Below, piece after piece: positions 1-7,049 of a stretch of 11,048 bases of DNA. Each line of letters opens with the position of its first letter. The stretch's first letter is position 1. Under the pieces are notes generated by a model, which was not told the DNA's origin, made no database searches, and saw nothing but the letters and a program-made list of their open reading frames with translations. The translations under genes were made by a program, and so were the position numbers. Origin of the DNA: DATLGD01 sp035540755 (GTDB lineage: Bacteria; Actinomycetota; Actinomycetes; Mycobacteriales; SCTD01); contig DATLGD010000057.1 in assembly GCA_035540755.1 (NCBI GenBank), positions 1-11,048 on the forward strand, written 5' to 3'.

Positions 1-927
1 ACCCCCACCGGCCCGATCGGCCCGACCGGCCCGGACGACCCGGGAGGCGCGAAGGAAGAGGCTGCGCGCATGACCGCCGCGCCGGTCGCGCCTGGCAGCG
101 CACTCATCCTGGACGGCCGCCGCCGCCGACCCGCCCAGATCATCGTGCACGTCCCGGTCACCACCGCCCTCGGCCTGGACCACGGGCCGTGCGAGCTGCT
201 CGAGATCGGCCCGGTCGACGCCGACCTGGGCCGGGTGCTGCTGGCCACCGCCGAGCTGCGCAAGGCCTGCGTCGACGCCACCACCGGGGAGGTCCTGCAC
301 GTCGAGGACACCGTCGTGCGCCCGGTCGCCGACCCGCGCCGCACCACCGAGCTGCGCCGGCAGGGCCTGACCGGCGAGCAGGCCCAGGCCCAGGCCCAGG
401 CCGAAGCCGTCCGCGCCGCCCTGCTGGACATGGTCCACACCCCCTCCCGCGCACCGGTCGAGGCCGAACCGCAGTACCGGCCCTCGGCGGGGCTGTCCCG
501 GCTGGTCAAGACCCGCCAACCCCGCTGCGACTTCCTGACCTGCTCCTGCCCCTCCCGGCAGTGCGACGACGAGCACACCGACCGCTGGCCGCACGGCCGC
601 ACCCGCGCGGACAACCTCGCCCCCCGCAGCCGCTGGTGCCACCAGCGCAAGCAGGACGGCTGGACGCCGAAGCCGCTGCCCGACGGCAGCCTGCTCTGGC
701 GAAGCCCCAGCGGCCGGCAGTACCAGACGCCACCGCAGTACGAGCCACCTCCGCCGCTGCAGCCCGGCGCGGCCCTGCCGCCACCAGCACCGCCACCGCC
801 GCGCGACGACGACGGTCCACCCGTCGGACACGACTCCCGCACCGACCAGCCCCTGCACCTCGACGCCCCGGCAGACCCGCCGGTCGCCGATCCCTGCCGC
901 GGCTGGCCCGAAGATCCACCCTTCTAG
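1..927 (+). CDS. DUF222/13E12-family HNH endonuclease-like protein, 5'-truncated by window
   Basis: The frame is open from base 1, with no stop before the ATG at 70, so that ATG is probably internal and the gene begins outside the window. Numbering from the ATG, residues 26-75 (HVPVTTALGL, then GPVDADL and TTGEVL) match the linker that precedes the HNH domain in actinobacterial DUF222 proteins. Residues 153-198 are the HNH core: C153-x4-C158, C165, the EH pair at 168-169, N182, then a CH pair at 190-191 and KQDGW. Two positions deviate from the usual pattern: the Cys normally found near 187 is Ser, and the first His of the HH pair is Cys190. About 50 extra residues (roughly 83-133, including an Ala/Gln run) separate linker and core, and the tail (221-251) is very proline-rich. 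The family is abundant, often in many copies per genome, and its biological role is poorly known; nuclease activity is inferred only. Confidence 0.75.
   Translation, partial: TPTGPIGPTGPDDPGGAKEEAARMTAAPVAPGSALILDGRRRRPAQIIVHVPVTTALGLDHGPCELLEIGPVDADLGRVLLATAELRKACVDATTGEVLHVEDTVVRPVADPRRTTELRRQGLTGEQAQAQAQAEAVRAALLDMVHTPSRAPVEAEPQYRPSAGLSRLVKTRQPRCDFLTCSCPSRQCDDEHTDRWPHGRTRADNLAPRSRWCHQRKQDGWTPKPLPDGSLLWRSPSGRQYQTPPQYEPPPPLQPGAALPPPAPPPPRDDDGPPVGHDSRTDQPLHLDAPADPPVADPCRGWPEDPPF
10..36 (+). repeat. 9-bp imperfect tandem repeat coding for Gly-Pro-X triplets
   Basis: Three consecutive 9-base units begin with ggcccg. In the reading frame of the HNH protein they encode collagen-like Gly-Pro-Ile, Gly-Pro-Thr and Gly-Pro-Asp triplets, likely a flexible linker upstream of the conserved C-terminal part. 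Confidence 0.6.
379..402 (+). repeat. Hexamer tandem repeat, four exact copies of caggcc
   Basis: Four exact copies of a 6-base unit encode an alternating Gln-Ala run inside the HNH gene, within the segment that looks inserted between linker and HNH core. A unit of six keeps the frame, so copy number could vary without breaking the gene. Confidence 0.8.
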
Positions 928-1042
928 GGCCAGCGCCTCGTCCGCCAGGCTCGGACGTGGCTCAGCCCGCAAGATGCGGCCCGTGCCAAGGTGACGTGCG
1001 TCGATCAGCCTCCTGTGGAGCCGTCGCCAGCCCGAACCGTTG
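928..1042. other. Intergenic, no gene recognised
   Basis: This stretch lies between the stop of the HNH gene and the end of the PASTA frame on the other strand. I see no supported coding frame, RNA gene or clear terminator hairpin. Short open frames here lack a ribosome binding site and resemble no family I know. Confidence 0.5.
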
Positions 1043-1351
1043 TCAGTCCTCTGCGACGGGCACGGGCGCATGCAGTTCGCCATCAGGAGGCAATGGCCGA
1101 CGGGGCTCTCGCACTCCGGCGTCAGGGCCTGGACCGACCCATACGGTCACCGCGTCCCAGCGGTGCGCCCGTGTTCCTGGAGGCGGTTGCTGGTGCGTGA
1201 TGACGCCGTTCAACAGCGGCGTCGGAGCGTCGGGATCGGGACCTTGGAGCAGAAGGCCGTGGTCATGTCCCAGCAGCCAGGCGTTCAGCGCCTGCATGCC
1301 GACGACGTCAGGGACGATGACGTGCTCGTCGGTAGCGCTTGGTCGAGTCAG
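1043..1351 (-). CDS. Small orphan PASTA-domain protein (possibly a gene remnant)
   Basis: The minus strand encodes a single PASTA module: VIVPDVVGM, then a leucine-rich helix region, GPDPDAP, and the closing pattern GVITHQQPPPGT...VTVWVG, followed by an Arg/Pro-rich tail ending VAED. PASTA modules bind peptidoglycan or beta-lactam-like ligands in Ser/Thr kinases and PBPs, but here there is no kinase, transglycosylase or membrane segment. The ATG at 1297 falls inside the conserved opening motif, so it is a poor start. The frame continues upstream to a stop just beyond 1351. The only candidate giving an ordinary N-terminus (MTRPSATDEH) is a CTG at 1351, with gaagg 3 bases upstream, which is close. 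Either a rare CTG start is used, or an original ATG was lost and this is a decaying gene. The domain call is firm; that it is a functional gene is uncertain. Confidence 0.5.
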   Translation of the reverse strand: MTRPSATDEHVIVPDVVGMQALNAWLLGHDHGLLLQGPDPDAPTPLLNGVITHQQPPPGTRAHRWDAVTVWVGPGPDAGVREPRRPLPPDGELHAPVPVAED

Positions 1352-1655
1352 GAACCTTCACCCGTCCGAAAAGTATCCGCCTCGGGTGCCGGGTCGTCCA
1401 GAGGCCATGCGCCGCTGTCCACCTCGGAGCTGTAGCCGGCGCGAGCCTCCACGCACGGGCTTGGAGTCGGTTGTAGATGCGGCTGATCTTTCGATCGACG
1501 TCGCTCAACGCCCTGTTGCCCGGCTCTGGCGGAGCATCTGCCACGCCGGCGCTCCCCGGCTCGGTGATCTCGCGCTACGAACGCGCGCAGTGCGCGGATG
1601 AACCGGCAGCCGAGGACCTCAGCCAGGACAGCGCGTCGTACCCGGCCAGACCGCG
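1352..1655. other. Gene-poor stretch, nothing recognised
   Basis: This is about 300 bases between the PASTA frame and the stop of the hydrolase gene. Open frames on both strands show no family motif. Base composition is less extreme than in the neighbouring genes, with small A/T-rich patches near 1368-1376 and 1471-1491. The first patch, read on the minus strand, could be a promoter region for the PASTA frame, but I cannot assign -35/-10 boxes with confidence. Confidence 0.4.
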
Positions 1656-2462
1656 TCAGGGCGGCGGCAGGGGGATCACCTGGCCCGGGGCGACCGGACG
1701 GACGCCGTCGAGGCCGCGTCGGTCGCACTCGGCGAGGAAGTCCGACAGCGGGCTGGTGAAGACGCCGTAGTCGCTGTGGTGGACCGGCACCAGCCGGCGC
1801 GGGCGCACCAGCTCGTAGAGGTCAGCGCCCTGCCCGGCGTCCATCGTCACCATGACGCCGAGCCCGAGGACGCCCGGGATGCGGGTGCCGCCCAGGTGCC
1901 AGAGGCCGACGTCGAGGTCAGGGTGGCGCCGCGGCACCTCGCGCAGGTCGTCGTGCACGAGCGTGTCGCCGGTGATGTAGAGCCGCAGCGGGTCGCCCAC
2001 GGTCGGGGTGAAGGTCAGGACGCTGCCCATCACCGGCGGCAGCAGCGCGGCGAGCGGCCCGGGGGCGTGCGTCCCCGGCGCGGCGGTGATGGCCAGTGAC
2101 GCGCCGTCGTCGCGGGTAAGGCTGTGGGTCTGCCAGGTGTCGAGGGCGACGGCGTTCTCGAAGCCCCAGGTGCGGAGCTTGCGGGCCGCCGCGCGCGTCG
2201 TGACGATCGGCAGGCTCTTGTCGAGGCCGTCCCGCGCACGCCGGTCGAAGTGGTCGGCGTGCAGGTGCGAGAGCACGACGACGTCGACCGGCGGCAGCTC
2301 GTCGATCCGCAGCGCCGGCTCGGTGAGGCGGCGGGACACGATCGCCTTGCCCAGGTACGCCCGCTCGCCCTTGTGCAGGAAGTTCGGGTCGGTGAGGACG
2401 GTGAACCCGCTGTGCTGCAGCAGCGTGGTGGCATTGCCGATGAAGGTGAGCTGACCGGTCAT
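1656..2462 (-). CDS. UlaG-like metallo-beta-lactamase-fold hydrolase
   Basis: This 268-residue protein has the MBL metal site. HLHADH at 66-71 gives the HxHxDH motif, H132 lies in PGTHAPG, D166 in the strand ending ITGD, and the final His in PVHHSDYG (228-229). The opening MTGQLTFIGNATTLLQHSGF and LTDPNF are typical of the UlaG/beta-lactamase-like superfamily-3 branch, whose known members hydrolyse lactones or phosphodiesters; the substrate here is unknown. It is predicted to be cytoplasmic, with no signal peptide. I chose the ATG at 2462 because the protein fold starts there and it leaves 29 bases after the upstream transpeptidase stop; a longer frame would overlap that gene. No strong Shine-Dalgarno is visible, so translation may depend on the upstream gene. 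It probably forms an operon with the L,D-transpeptidase. Confidence 0.85.
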   Translation of the reverse strand: MTGQLTFIGNATTLLQHSGFTVLTDPNFLHKGERAYLGKAIVSRRLTEPALRIDELPPVDVVVLSHLHADHFDRRARDGLDKSLPIVTTRAAARKLRTWGFENAVALDTWQTHSLTRDDGASLAITAAPGTHAPGPLAALLPPVMGSVLTFTPTVGDPLRLYITGDTLVHDDLREVPRRHPDLDVGLWHLGGTRIPGVLGLGVMVTMDAGQGADLYELVRPRRLVPVHHSDYGVFTSPLSDFLAECDRRGLDGVRPVAPGQVIPLPPP

Positions 2463-2491
2463 GCCGATCGCGCTACCCGCGAGGTGCCGAT

Positions 2492-3658
2492 CTAGCCGCG
2501 CCACTCCTGCCAGCTGAGGTTCCAGTCCGCTGCCCCGGGGTCGTCGAGCTTGGGCGGGACGTCCGTGCCGACGACGTGCACGACGTCCCCCCGGCGGGCG
2601 AGGTCGAAGAACCACTTCGCGTCCTCGGGCGACAGGTTGATGCAGCCGTGGCTGACGTTGCGCACGCCCTGGTCCTTCACCGACCACGGCGCGGCGTGGG
2701 TGAACGTGCCGCTGTAGGTCAGGCGGACGGCGTGCTCGACCTCGGTCTGATAGGCGCCGGGAAGCCCGACGGTGTCGCTGTTCATGACGCGGCGGGCGTC
2801 CTTCTCGAGCACCAGGTGCGTGCCGCCGCGGGTCGGGAACTCCGGCCGCCCCATCGACGCCTTCATCACCCGCAGCACCTCGCCGCCGCGGGTCACCGTC
2901 ATCGTGTGCGCCGCGACGTCGACCGTGCTGATCACCGCCTCACCGATGCGGAACCCCGTGGTGCGGACGCCGGAGCCCCAGGTGCCGTCGGGGAGGGCGA
3001 GCCGGTCGAGGTCGACCCGGACGTCGACGGACGTGCCGGCGGGCCAGAGCTCGGCCGGCCGCCAGTGCAGCTCGGTGTCGGTCATCCAGCGCCAGGCGCC
3101 CTCGACCACCGGCGTCGAGGTGACCTCGAGCCGCTCGACCAGCGCCGCCCGTGCCTCGGCGTCGGTCACCGGCCCATCGAGCCGGACCGCGACCGGCTGC
3201 CCGACCCCGACCACGGCGTCGTCGCCCGGGCTGAGGGAGGCGGTGAGCACGCGCTCGGCGTCGGCGGTGCGCACGAGCAGGGACCGCTCGCGCTCCTGGC
3301 CGGCGGCGTCGCGCACCGTGGCCGTCACGCGGTACTCGCTCGAGGGCAGGAGCTGACCGCCAGAGGTCCACCCGTTCCCGGACAGCGAGCCCGCGAGTGG
3401 CTCGTCGTCCGGGCCGAGCACGACGGCGTCACGCAGCTCGCCGTTGCGGACCGTGAGGCGCAGCGGCGCGCTCCACGGCTGCAGGCCGTCGGTGCTCGCG
3501 CTCTCGGCGAGCAGGAGCGGCACAGGGACCTCGACGACGGTCGCCGCCGGGCGAGCCGTGACCCCGTCGCGCAGGGCCAGCGCGCCGGTGACGCCGGTGC
3601 CGGCCACCACGAGCAGCCCCGCTGCCAGGACCAGCACCGAGCGCGTCGTCGTCCTCAC
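2492..3658 (-). CDS. L,D-transpeptidase (YkuD) with Ig-like domains, LdtMt2 type
   Basis: This 388-residue exported enzyme is predicted to form 3-3 cross-links in peptidoglycan. Residues 8-29 form a hydrophobic N-terminal signal or anchor without a lipobox Cys. Residues of about 60-130 and 138-238 look like two bacterial Ig-like domains, as in mycobacterial Ldt proteins. The YkuD catalytic domain spans about 243-365. It has the conserved HAAPWSV (H321) and SHGCIN (H337, C339) motifs; C339 is the expected nucleophile and H321 sits 18 residues before it, as in LdtMt2. The C-terminal tail ADWNLSWQEW is also typical. The residue after H321 is Ala, where LdtMt2 has Ser. The start codon is GTG at 3658, preceded at about 10 bases by an agga element. 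The gene lies 46 bases after the small membrane protein gene and 29 before the MBL hydrolase, so co-transcription is likely. Carbapenem sensitivity is expected from the family, not shown here. Confidence 0.93.
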   Translation of the reverse strand: MRTTTRSVLVLAAGLLVVAGTGVTGALALRDGVTARPAATVVEVPVPLLLAESASTDGLQPWSAPLRLTVRNGELRDAVVLGPDDEPLAGSLSGNGWTSGGQLLPSSEYRVTATVRDAAGQERERSLLVRTADAERVLTASLSPGDDAVVGVGQPVAVRLDGPVTDAEARAALVERLEVTSTPVVEGAWRWMTDTELHWRPAELWPAGTSVDVRVDLDRLALPDGTWGSGVRTTGFRIGEAVISTVDVAAHTMTVTRGGEVLRVMKASMGRPEFPTRGGTHLVLEKDARRVMNSDTVGLPGAYQTEVEHAVRLTYSGTFTHAAPWSVKDQGVRNVSHGCINLSPEDAKWFFDLARRGDVVHVVGTDVPPKLDDPGAADWNLSWQEWRG

Positions 3659-3673
3659 GCCCGCGATCCTGCC

Positions 3674-3708
3674 CTGACGCGCGCCTTCCGGGCGCGAGGC
3701 GCGCTCAG
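3674..3708 (-). terminator. GC-rich hairpin between small membrane gene and transpeptidase
   Basis: An exact 8-bp inverted repeat (gcgcgcct at 3679-3686, aggcgcgc at 3697-3704) has a 10-base loop. It extends by four more pairs (ctga/tcag) across a one-base bulge. It covers the stop codon of the membrane protein and precedes the transpeptidase start. There is no T-tract, so it may attenuate, protect an mRNA end or do nothing. Confidence 0.3.
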
Positions 3709-3884
3709 CCGGACGGGCGGCGCCGGGCGACGAGCACCAGAGCGATCACGACCACCTCGACGACCAGCAGGCCGGCGGCCAGCACCGGCAGGTCGAACCA
3801 GACCAGGAACGCGACCGTGGCGAGCATCGGCACGCCCCAGAACGCGCCGAGCAGCACGTGCTCGGTCCGCGAGACGGTGGCCAC
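3705..3884 (-). CDS. Small two-helix membrane protein, unknown function
   Basis: This 59-residue protein starts at GTG 3884. After a short polar N-terminus (VATVSRTEH) come two hydrophobic stretches of about 10-30 and 33-53, separated by an FDLP turn and ending in a basic tail ARRRPSG. By the positive-inside rule the C-terminus should be cytoplasmic. I do not recognise a named family; short two-helix proteins of this kind are common and unstudied in actinomycetes. The open frame extends further upstream to 4031, but that part overlaps the divergent DUF349 gene and is rich in Arg/Pro/Ala, so the shorter version is preferred. The ribosome site is weak. Its position just upstream of a cell-wall enzyme suggests shared transcription, nothing more. 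Confidence 0.65.
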   Translation of the reverse strand: MATVSRTEHVLLGAFWGVPMLATVAFLVWFDLPVLAAGLLVVEVVVIALVLVARRRPSG

Positions 3885-3996
3885 GGCTGGAGTCTGCACC
3901 GCTGCTCGCCCCAGCGCCCGACGGCCCGAGCGCCGGACCGGGCACAATGCTCCTCTGGCGCCGGGAGCGGCGTCCGGTCCGATGAGAGCGAGTGGC
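3885..3996. promoter_or_regulatory. Divergent promoter region between membrane-protein and DUF349 genes
   Basis: These 112 bases separate two divergent starts and must hold at least the promoter of the DUF349 gene. The only A/T-leaning spot is cacaat at 3943-3948, a possible plus-strand -10 about 50 bases before the ATG, but no convincing -35 box is seen. This assignment is by position. Confidence 0.35.
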
Positions 3997-5268
3997 ATGA
4001 GCGAGTGGGGCAGGGTCGCCGACGACGGCACCGTCTACGTCAAGACCGCGGACGGCGAGCGCGCCGTCGGGTCGTGGCAGGCGGGCTCGCCGGAAGAGGG
4101 GCTGGCGCTGTTCACGCGCCGCTACGAGCAGCTGTCGACCGAGGTGGCCCTGCTCGAGCAGCGGCTCCGGGCGGGCGTGGGCGACCCCAACCAGGTGCGG
4201 GCCAGCGCACAGCGGTTGAAGACCACCGTTCCGGAGGCCGCAGCGGTCGGCGACCTCGCCGGGCTCGAGACGCGCATCGACGGCCTGCTCAGCCGCACCG
4301 AGGAGGCGGCCGAGCAGGCCAAGGCCAAGAAGGCCGAGGCGCGGGCCGCGGCCGCCGAGAAGAAGGCCACGCTCGCCGAGGAGGCCGAGGGCCTGGCCGG
4401 CAGCTCGGACTGGAAGTCCGCCGGTGAGCGCCTGCGCACCATCGGCGAGGACTGGAAGCGCCTGCCGCACCTGGAGAAGAAGGCCGACGACGAGCTGTGG
4501 GCCCGCGTCGCCGCCGCCCGCAAGCGCTTCGCCGAGCGGCGCACCGCGCACTTCGCGGCGCTCGAGCAGCAGCGCGAGGTGTCGAAGAGCCGCAAGGAGA
4601 AGCTGGTCGAGCAGGCCGAGGCGCTGCAGGGCAGCACCGACTGGAAGGCGACGGCCGAGCGCTACAAGCAGCTCATGGGCGAGTGGAAGACCGCCGGCCG
4701 CGCGCCTCGTCAGGACGATGACGAGCTGTGGGCGCGCTTCAAGGCGGCGCAGGACGCCTTCTTCGGCGCCCGGCAGGCGCAGTTCGCCGAGCAGGACGAG
4801 GAGCTGCGCGGCAACCAGGCGGTCAAGGAGGAGATCCTCGTCGAGGCCGAGGCGCTCGCCGCCGGGCTGGCCGACGAGAGCATCCCGCTGGACAAGGCCA
4901 AGTCGCGGCTGCGCCCGCTGCAGGAGCGCTGGGAGAAGGCCGGCAAGGTGCCGCGCGACGTGATGCGCTCGCTCGAGGCCCGCATGCAGGCCGTCGAGGA
5001 GAAGGTGCGCGCGGCCGACAGCTCGCGCTTCGCCCGCGCCGAGGAGTCGCCGTTCCTCGTCCGGCTGCGCGAGAAGGTCGCTGAGCTCGAGACCAAGCTC
5101 GACAAGGCGCAGGCGGCCGGTCGCCCCACCGAGGAGATCGAGGCGGCGCTCACCACGCAGCGGCAGTGGCTGCAGCAGGCCGGCGGCGCCGCGGCCCCCG
5201 CCCCGCGCACCGACAAGCCGAAGAAGGACAAGCGCCCCACGACCGCCTGGGTGCGCGCCGACGGCTGA
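3997..5268 (+). CDS. DUF349 repeat protein, coiled-coil
   Basis: This 423-residue, highly charged, Ala/Glu/Lys-rich helical protein is predicted to be cytoplasmic. An N-terminal cap (1-60) including the beta-like GTVYVKTADG is followed by a long coiled coil (about 95-135). Three DUF349 units follow: about 126-190 (SSDWKSAGERL...DDELWARV), 203-268 (STDWKATAERY...DDELWARF) and 277-345 (a divergent copy with RWEKAGKVPRD). Then come another short coiled coil (355-373) and a basic Pro/Lys tail. The third unit lacks the DDELWAR box. The function of DUF349 is not established. In actinomycetes such genes are widely conserved and often sit near stringent-response or housekeeping genes. I chose ATG 3997 because upstream codons run into the divergent promoter region; the weak gagag at 3984 gives acceptable spacing. 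Its stop is 9 bases from the stop of the convergent dienelactone hydrolase gene, so the two 3' ends may interfere. Confidence 0.9.
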   Translation: MSEWGRVADDGTVYVKTADGERAVGSWQAGSPEEGLALFTRRYEQLSTEVALLEQRLRAGVGDPNQVRASAQRLKTTVPEAAAVGDLAGLETRIDGLLSRTEEAAEQAKAKKAEARAAAAEKKATLAEEAEGLAGSSDWKSAGERLRTIGEDWKRLPHLEKKADDELWARVAAARKRFAERRTAHFAALEQQREVSKSRKEKLVEQAEALQGSTDWKATAERYKQLMGEWKTAGRAPRQDDDELWARFKAAQDAFFGARQAQFAEQDEELRGNQAVKEEILVEAEALAAGLADESIPLDKAKSRLRPLQERWEKAGKVPRDVMRSLEARMQAVEEKVRAADSSRFARAEESPFLVRLREKVAELETKLDKAQAAGRPTEEIEAALTTQRQWLQQAGGAAAPAPRTDKPKKDKRPTTAWVRADG

Positions 5269-5277
5269 GCCCGAGCC

Positions 5278-5982
5278 CTACGTCAGGGTGAGGCGCGAGC
5301 GCAGGAAGTCGACGGTGCGCGACCAGGCCAGCTGCGCCTGCTCGGCGTCGTAGGTGCCGAGCTTGTTCGTGTCGTTGTGGAAGGCGTGTCCGGCCGGGTA
5401 GAAGTGGAACTCGACCTCGGCGCCGGACTCCCGCCGGATCTGCTCGGCCTGCTGCCGCGCGTCGTCGGCCGGGTAGAAGTCGTCTCGCTCGCCGTAGTGC
5501 CCCTGGACCGCGGCGGTGAGCCCGCTGTAGGTCTGCGGCACCGCGGGGCCGACGCCGTAGTACGGCACGGCGGCGCCGATCCTGTCGCCCTGCTGCGCCG
5601 CGAGCAGCAGCACGAAGCCCCCGCCCATGCAGAAGCCCACCGCGCCGACCTTCGACGACGTCACGGCGTCGTGGCCGAGCAGGAAGTCGACCGCCCCGCC
5701 GAGGTCCCGGGCGGCGTCCTCGACCGGCAGCGACATCATCATCTCGCCGGCCTCGTCCGCGTCGTGCGTGGTGCGCCCGCCGTACAGGTCCGGCGCCAGC
5801 GCGACGAAGCCCTCGCCGGCCAGCCGGTCGCACACGTCGGCGATGTGGTCGGTGAGGCCCCACCACTCCTGGATCACGACGACGCCCGGGCCGGTGCCCG
5901 GCTCCGGGAAGGCCAGGTAGCCGTGCGCGGTGCCGCCCCCGCTGGGGAAGGTCGTGTTCTGCCGGGAGCCCTGCTCTGCCAC
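5278..5982 (-). CDS. Dienelactone hydrolase family protein
   Basis: This 234-residue alpha/beta hydrolase is close to the usual family length. The nucleophile elbow GFCMGG holds C118. The acid is D167 or D168 in GERDDFYP, and H199 in YPAGHAF completes the Cys-Asp-His triad characteristic of dienelactone hydrolases. E39 in VIQEWWGL matches the conserved Glu that controls the nucleophile. The classical reaction opens dienelactone to maleylacetate in chloroaromatic breakdown, but many homologues act on other esters or lactones and the substrate here is unknown. It is predicted to be cytoplasmic. The start is GTG at 5982, with a good gagagg ribosome site 8 bases upstream. It is the last gene of a minus-strand run, 30 bases after the proline-rich small gene, and meets the DUF349 gene tail to tail. 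Confidence 0.92.
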   Translation of the reverse strand: MAEQGSRQNTTFPSGGGTAHGYLAFPEPGTGPGVVVIQEWWGLTDHIADVCDRLAGEGFVALAPDLYGGRTTHDADEAGEMMMSLPVEDAARDLGGAVDFLLGHDAVTSSKVGAVGFCMGGGFVLLLAAQQGDRIGAAVPYYGVGPAVPQTYSGLTAAVQGHYGERDDFYPADDARQQAEQIRRESGAEVEFHFYPAGHAFHNDTNKLGTYDAEQAQLAWSRTVDFLRSRLTLT

Positions 5983-6012
5983 GTCGGCCGCCTCTCGTCG
6001 CGAGGCTCAGTC

Positions 6013-6204
6013 CTACACCGGCTCCGGTTCCGGCAGCACGTCGGGGGAGGGCTCGAGCGGGGGCGGTGGCAGGACGTCCGGCTCGTGCAGCGGGCCGGGG
6101 TCGTCGGGCACCGGCGCGTCGGGGTCGAGCGGCGGGGCGGCGGGCGAGGGCCGGCTCGGGTCGGGCTCGAACGGCCGGGCGGCACGGGGTTGGGCAGCGG
6201 TCAC
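6013..6204 (-). CDS. Short proline-rich acidic hypothetical protein
   Basis: This 63-residue protein starts at GTG 6204. More than a third of residues are Pro, and most others are Asp, Glu, Ala or Leu, with repeated dipeptide-like units such as PDP, EPSP and PEPEP. It should be disordered; there is no signal peptide, membrane span or known domain. It fits snugly between the PIG-L gene (31-base gap) and the dienelactone hydrolase (30-base gap) on the same strand, which is the main reason to believe it. A ggagg lies about 16 bases upstream of the start, which is far. Similar short Pro/Asp/Glu proteins are seen in actinomycetes, but a chance frame in GC-rich DNA cannot be excluded. Confidence 0.5.
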   Translation of the reverse strand: MTAAQPRAARPFEPDPSRPSPAAPPLDPDAPVPDDPGPLHEPDVLPPPPLEPSPDVLPEPEPV

Positions 6205-6235
6205 GCCTGGATCGTTCCCACCTCCGGCCCGCTCC

Positions 6236-7030
6236 TCACGCCAGGGCGTGCGCGTTCCCGAGCTGCTCCAGCAGCGCGGGCGCTCCCCGGCGCACGAACC
6301 ACTCGAGCTCGTAGGCGTCGGCGAAGCCGGGGTCGTCCAGCTCGGCCGGGTCGATCTGGCTCGCGTGAGCGGCCATGGCGCGGCGCTTGGCGGCCAGCTC
6401 TGCCGGCGTCGCGGCCAGCGCCGTGGTGATCTCGGCCGTCACGCGGCCGTAGCGGCCGGGGGCGGACGCAGCGGCGTCCAGCACGTGCGCACCGGCGAAG
6501 TGCAGGTGCTCGCGGTCGACGGTGGACTCGTACAGCGTCAGCCCGGCCAGCTCGGCGGCGTGCCGGCCGACCAGGTGCACCGCGACGTGGTCGGGGTGGC
6601 CGTAGATGCCGTCGGCGTCGTAGGTGATCACGGCCTCGGCCGACTCGCGGGCGGCGAGCCGGGCCACGGTGGTGCCGAGCGCCCGCAGGTCGGCCCGCAG
6701 CAGCGCCTGCGGGTGGCTGCCGGACTCCCAGCCGGCCATGCCGCTGTCGCGCCGGCCGAGCAGCACGAGCCGGGCGACCCCGAGCTCCTCGGCCGCTGCC
6801 TCGAGCTCGGCGCGGCGGACGGCGGCGACGTCGTCCACCGGGAAGCGCGGCGTGCCCATCTCGCCCGCGGTGGCGGTGACGAGCACGACCCGGGCGCCGC
6901 GGTCGGCCAGGCGTCGCACGGTGGCGCCGGTGAAGATCGCCTCGTCGTCGGGGTGGGCGTGCAGGACGACGACGGTGCGGCCGGACAGGCTCTCGGCGGG
7001 GAACAGGGGGGTGTCGAGCAGGAGCGTCAT
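6236..7030 (-). CDS. PIG-L/LmbE-family zinc deacetylase
   Basis: This 264-residue protein carries the family signature AHPDDE at 25-30 (H26 and D29 as zinc ligands, D28 as likely base). TATAGEMG follows at 52-59 and HPDH at 145-148, with H148 as third ligand. RRDSGM (93-98) matches the RDSGM-type motif of the actinobacterial MshB/Mca branch, whose members deacetylate GlcNAc-inositol or cleave mycothiol conjugates. The length and context do not settle whether this is MshB, Mca or another N-deacetylase, so no symbol is given. It is predicted to be cytoplasmic. I chose ATG 7030 because the conserved fold starts shortly after. The frame is open further upstream (to 7192), but that part is Arg/Pro-rich, contains a hairpin and has no family similarity. 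No good ribosome site precedes the ATG, so the start is moderately sure. It is followed by the proline-rich gene and the dienelactone hydrolase. Confidence 0.88.
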   Translation of the reverse strand: MTLLLDTPLFPAESLSGRTVVVLHAHPDDEAIFTGATVRRLADRGARVVLVTATAGEMGTPRFPVDDVAAVRRAELEAAAEELGVARLVLLGRRDSGMAGWESGSHPQALLRADLRALGTTVARLAARESAEAVITYDADGIYGHPDHVAVHLVGRHAAELAGLTLYESTVDREHLHFAGAHVLDAAASAPGRYGRVTAEITTALAATPAELAAKRRAMAAHASQIDPAELDDPGFADAYELEWFVRRGAPALLEQLGNAHALA

Positions 7031-7049
7031 GCGCAGATCCAGGGAGGGG

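Noticed and set aside
70..72. ATG as the true start of the HNH protein
   Set aside because: The frame is open upstream to base 1 and known family members carry a long N-terminal DUF222 region, so the gene very likely begins outside the window.
189..1601. Plus-strand 470-codon frame overlapping the HNH gene
   Set aside because: Arg/Pro/Ala-rich out-of-frame product; the HNH frame has real motifs.
928..1655. tRNA gene or attachment site in the gene-poor stretch
   Set aside because: I found no T-loop-like motif in a cloverleaf context and no direct repeat that could be an att pair.
2576..3985. Long plus-strand frame across the transpeptidase gene
   Set aside because: Rich in Arg/His/Ala/Gly, no domain; the opposite strand encodes a complete YkuD enzyme.
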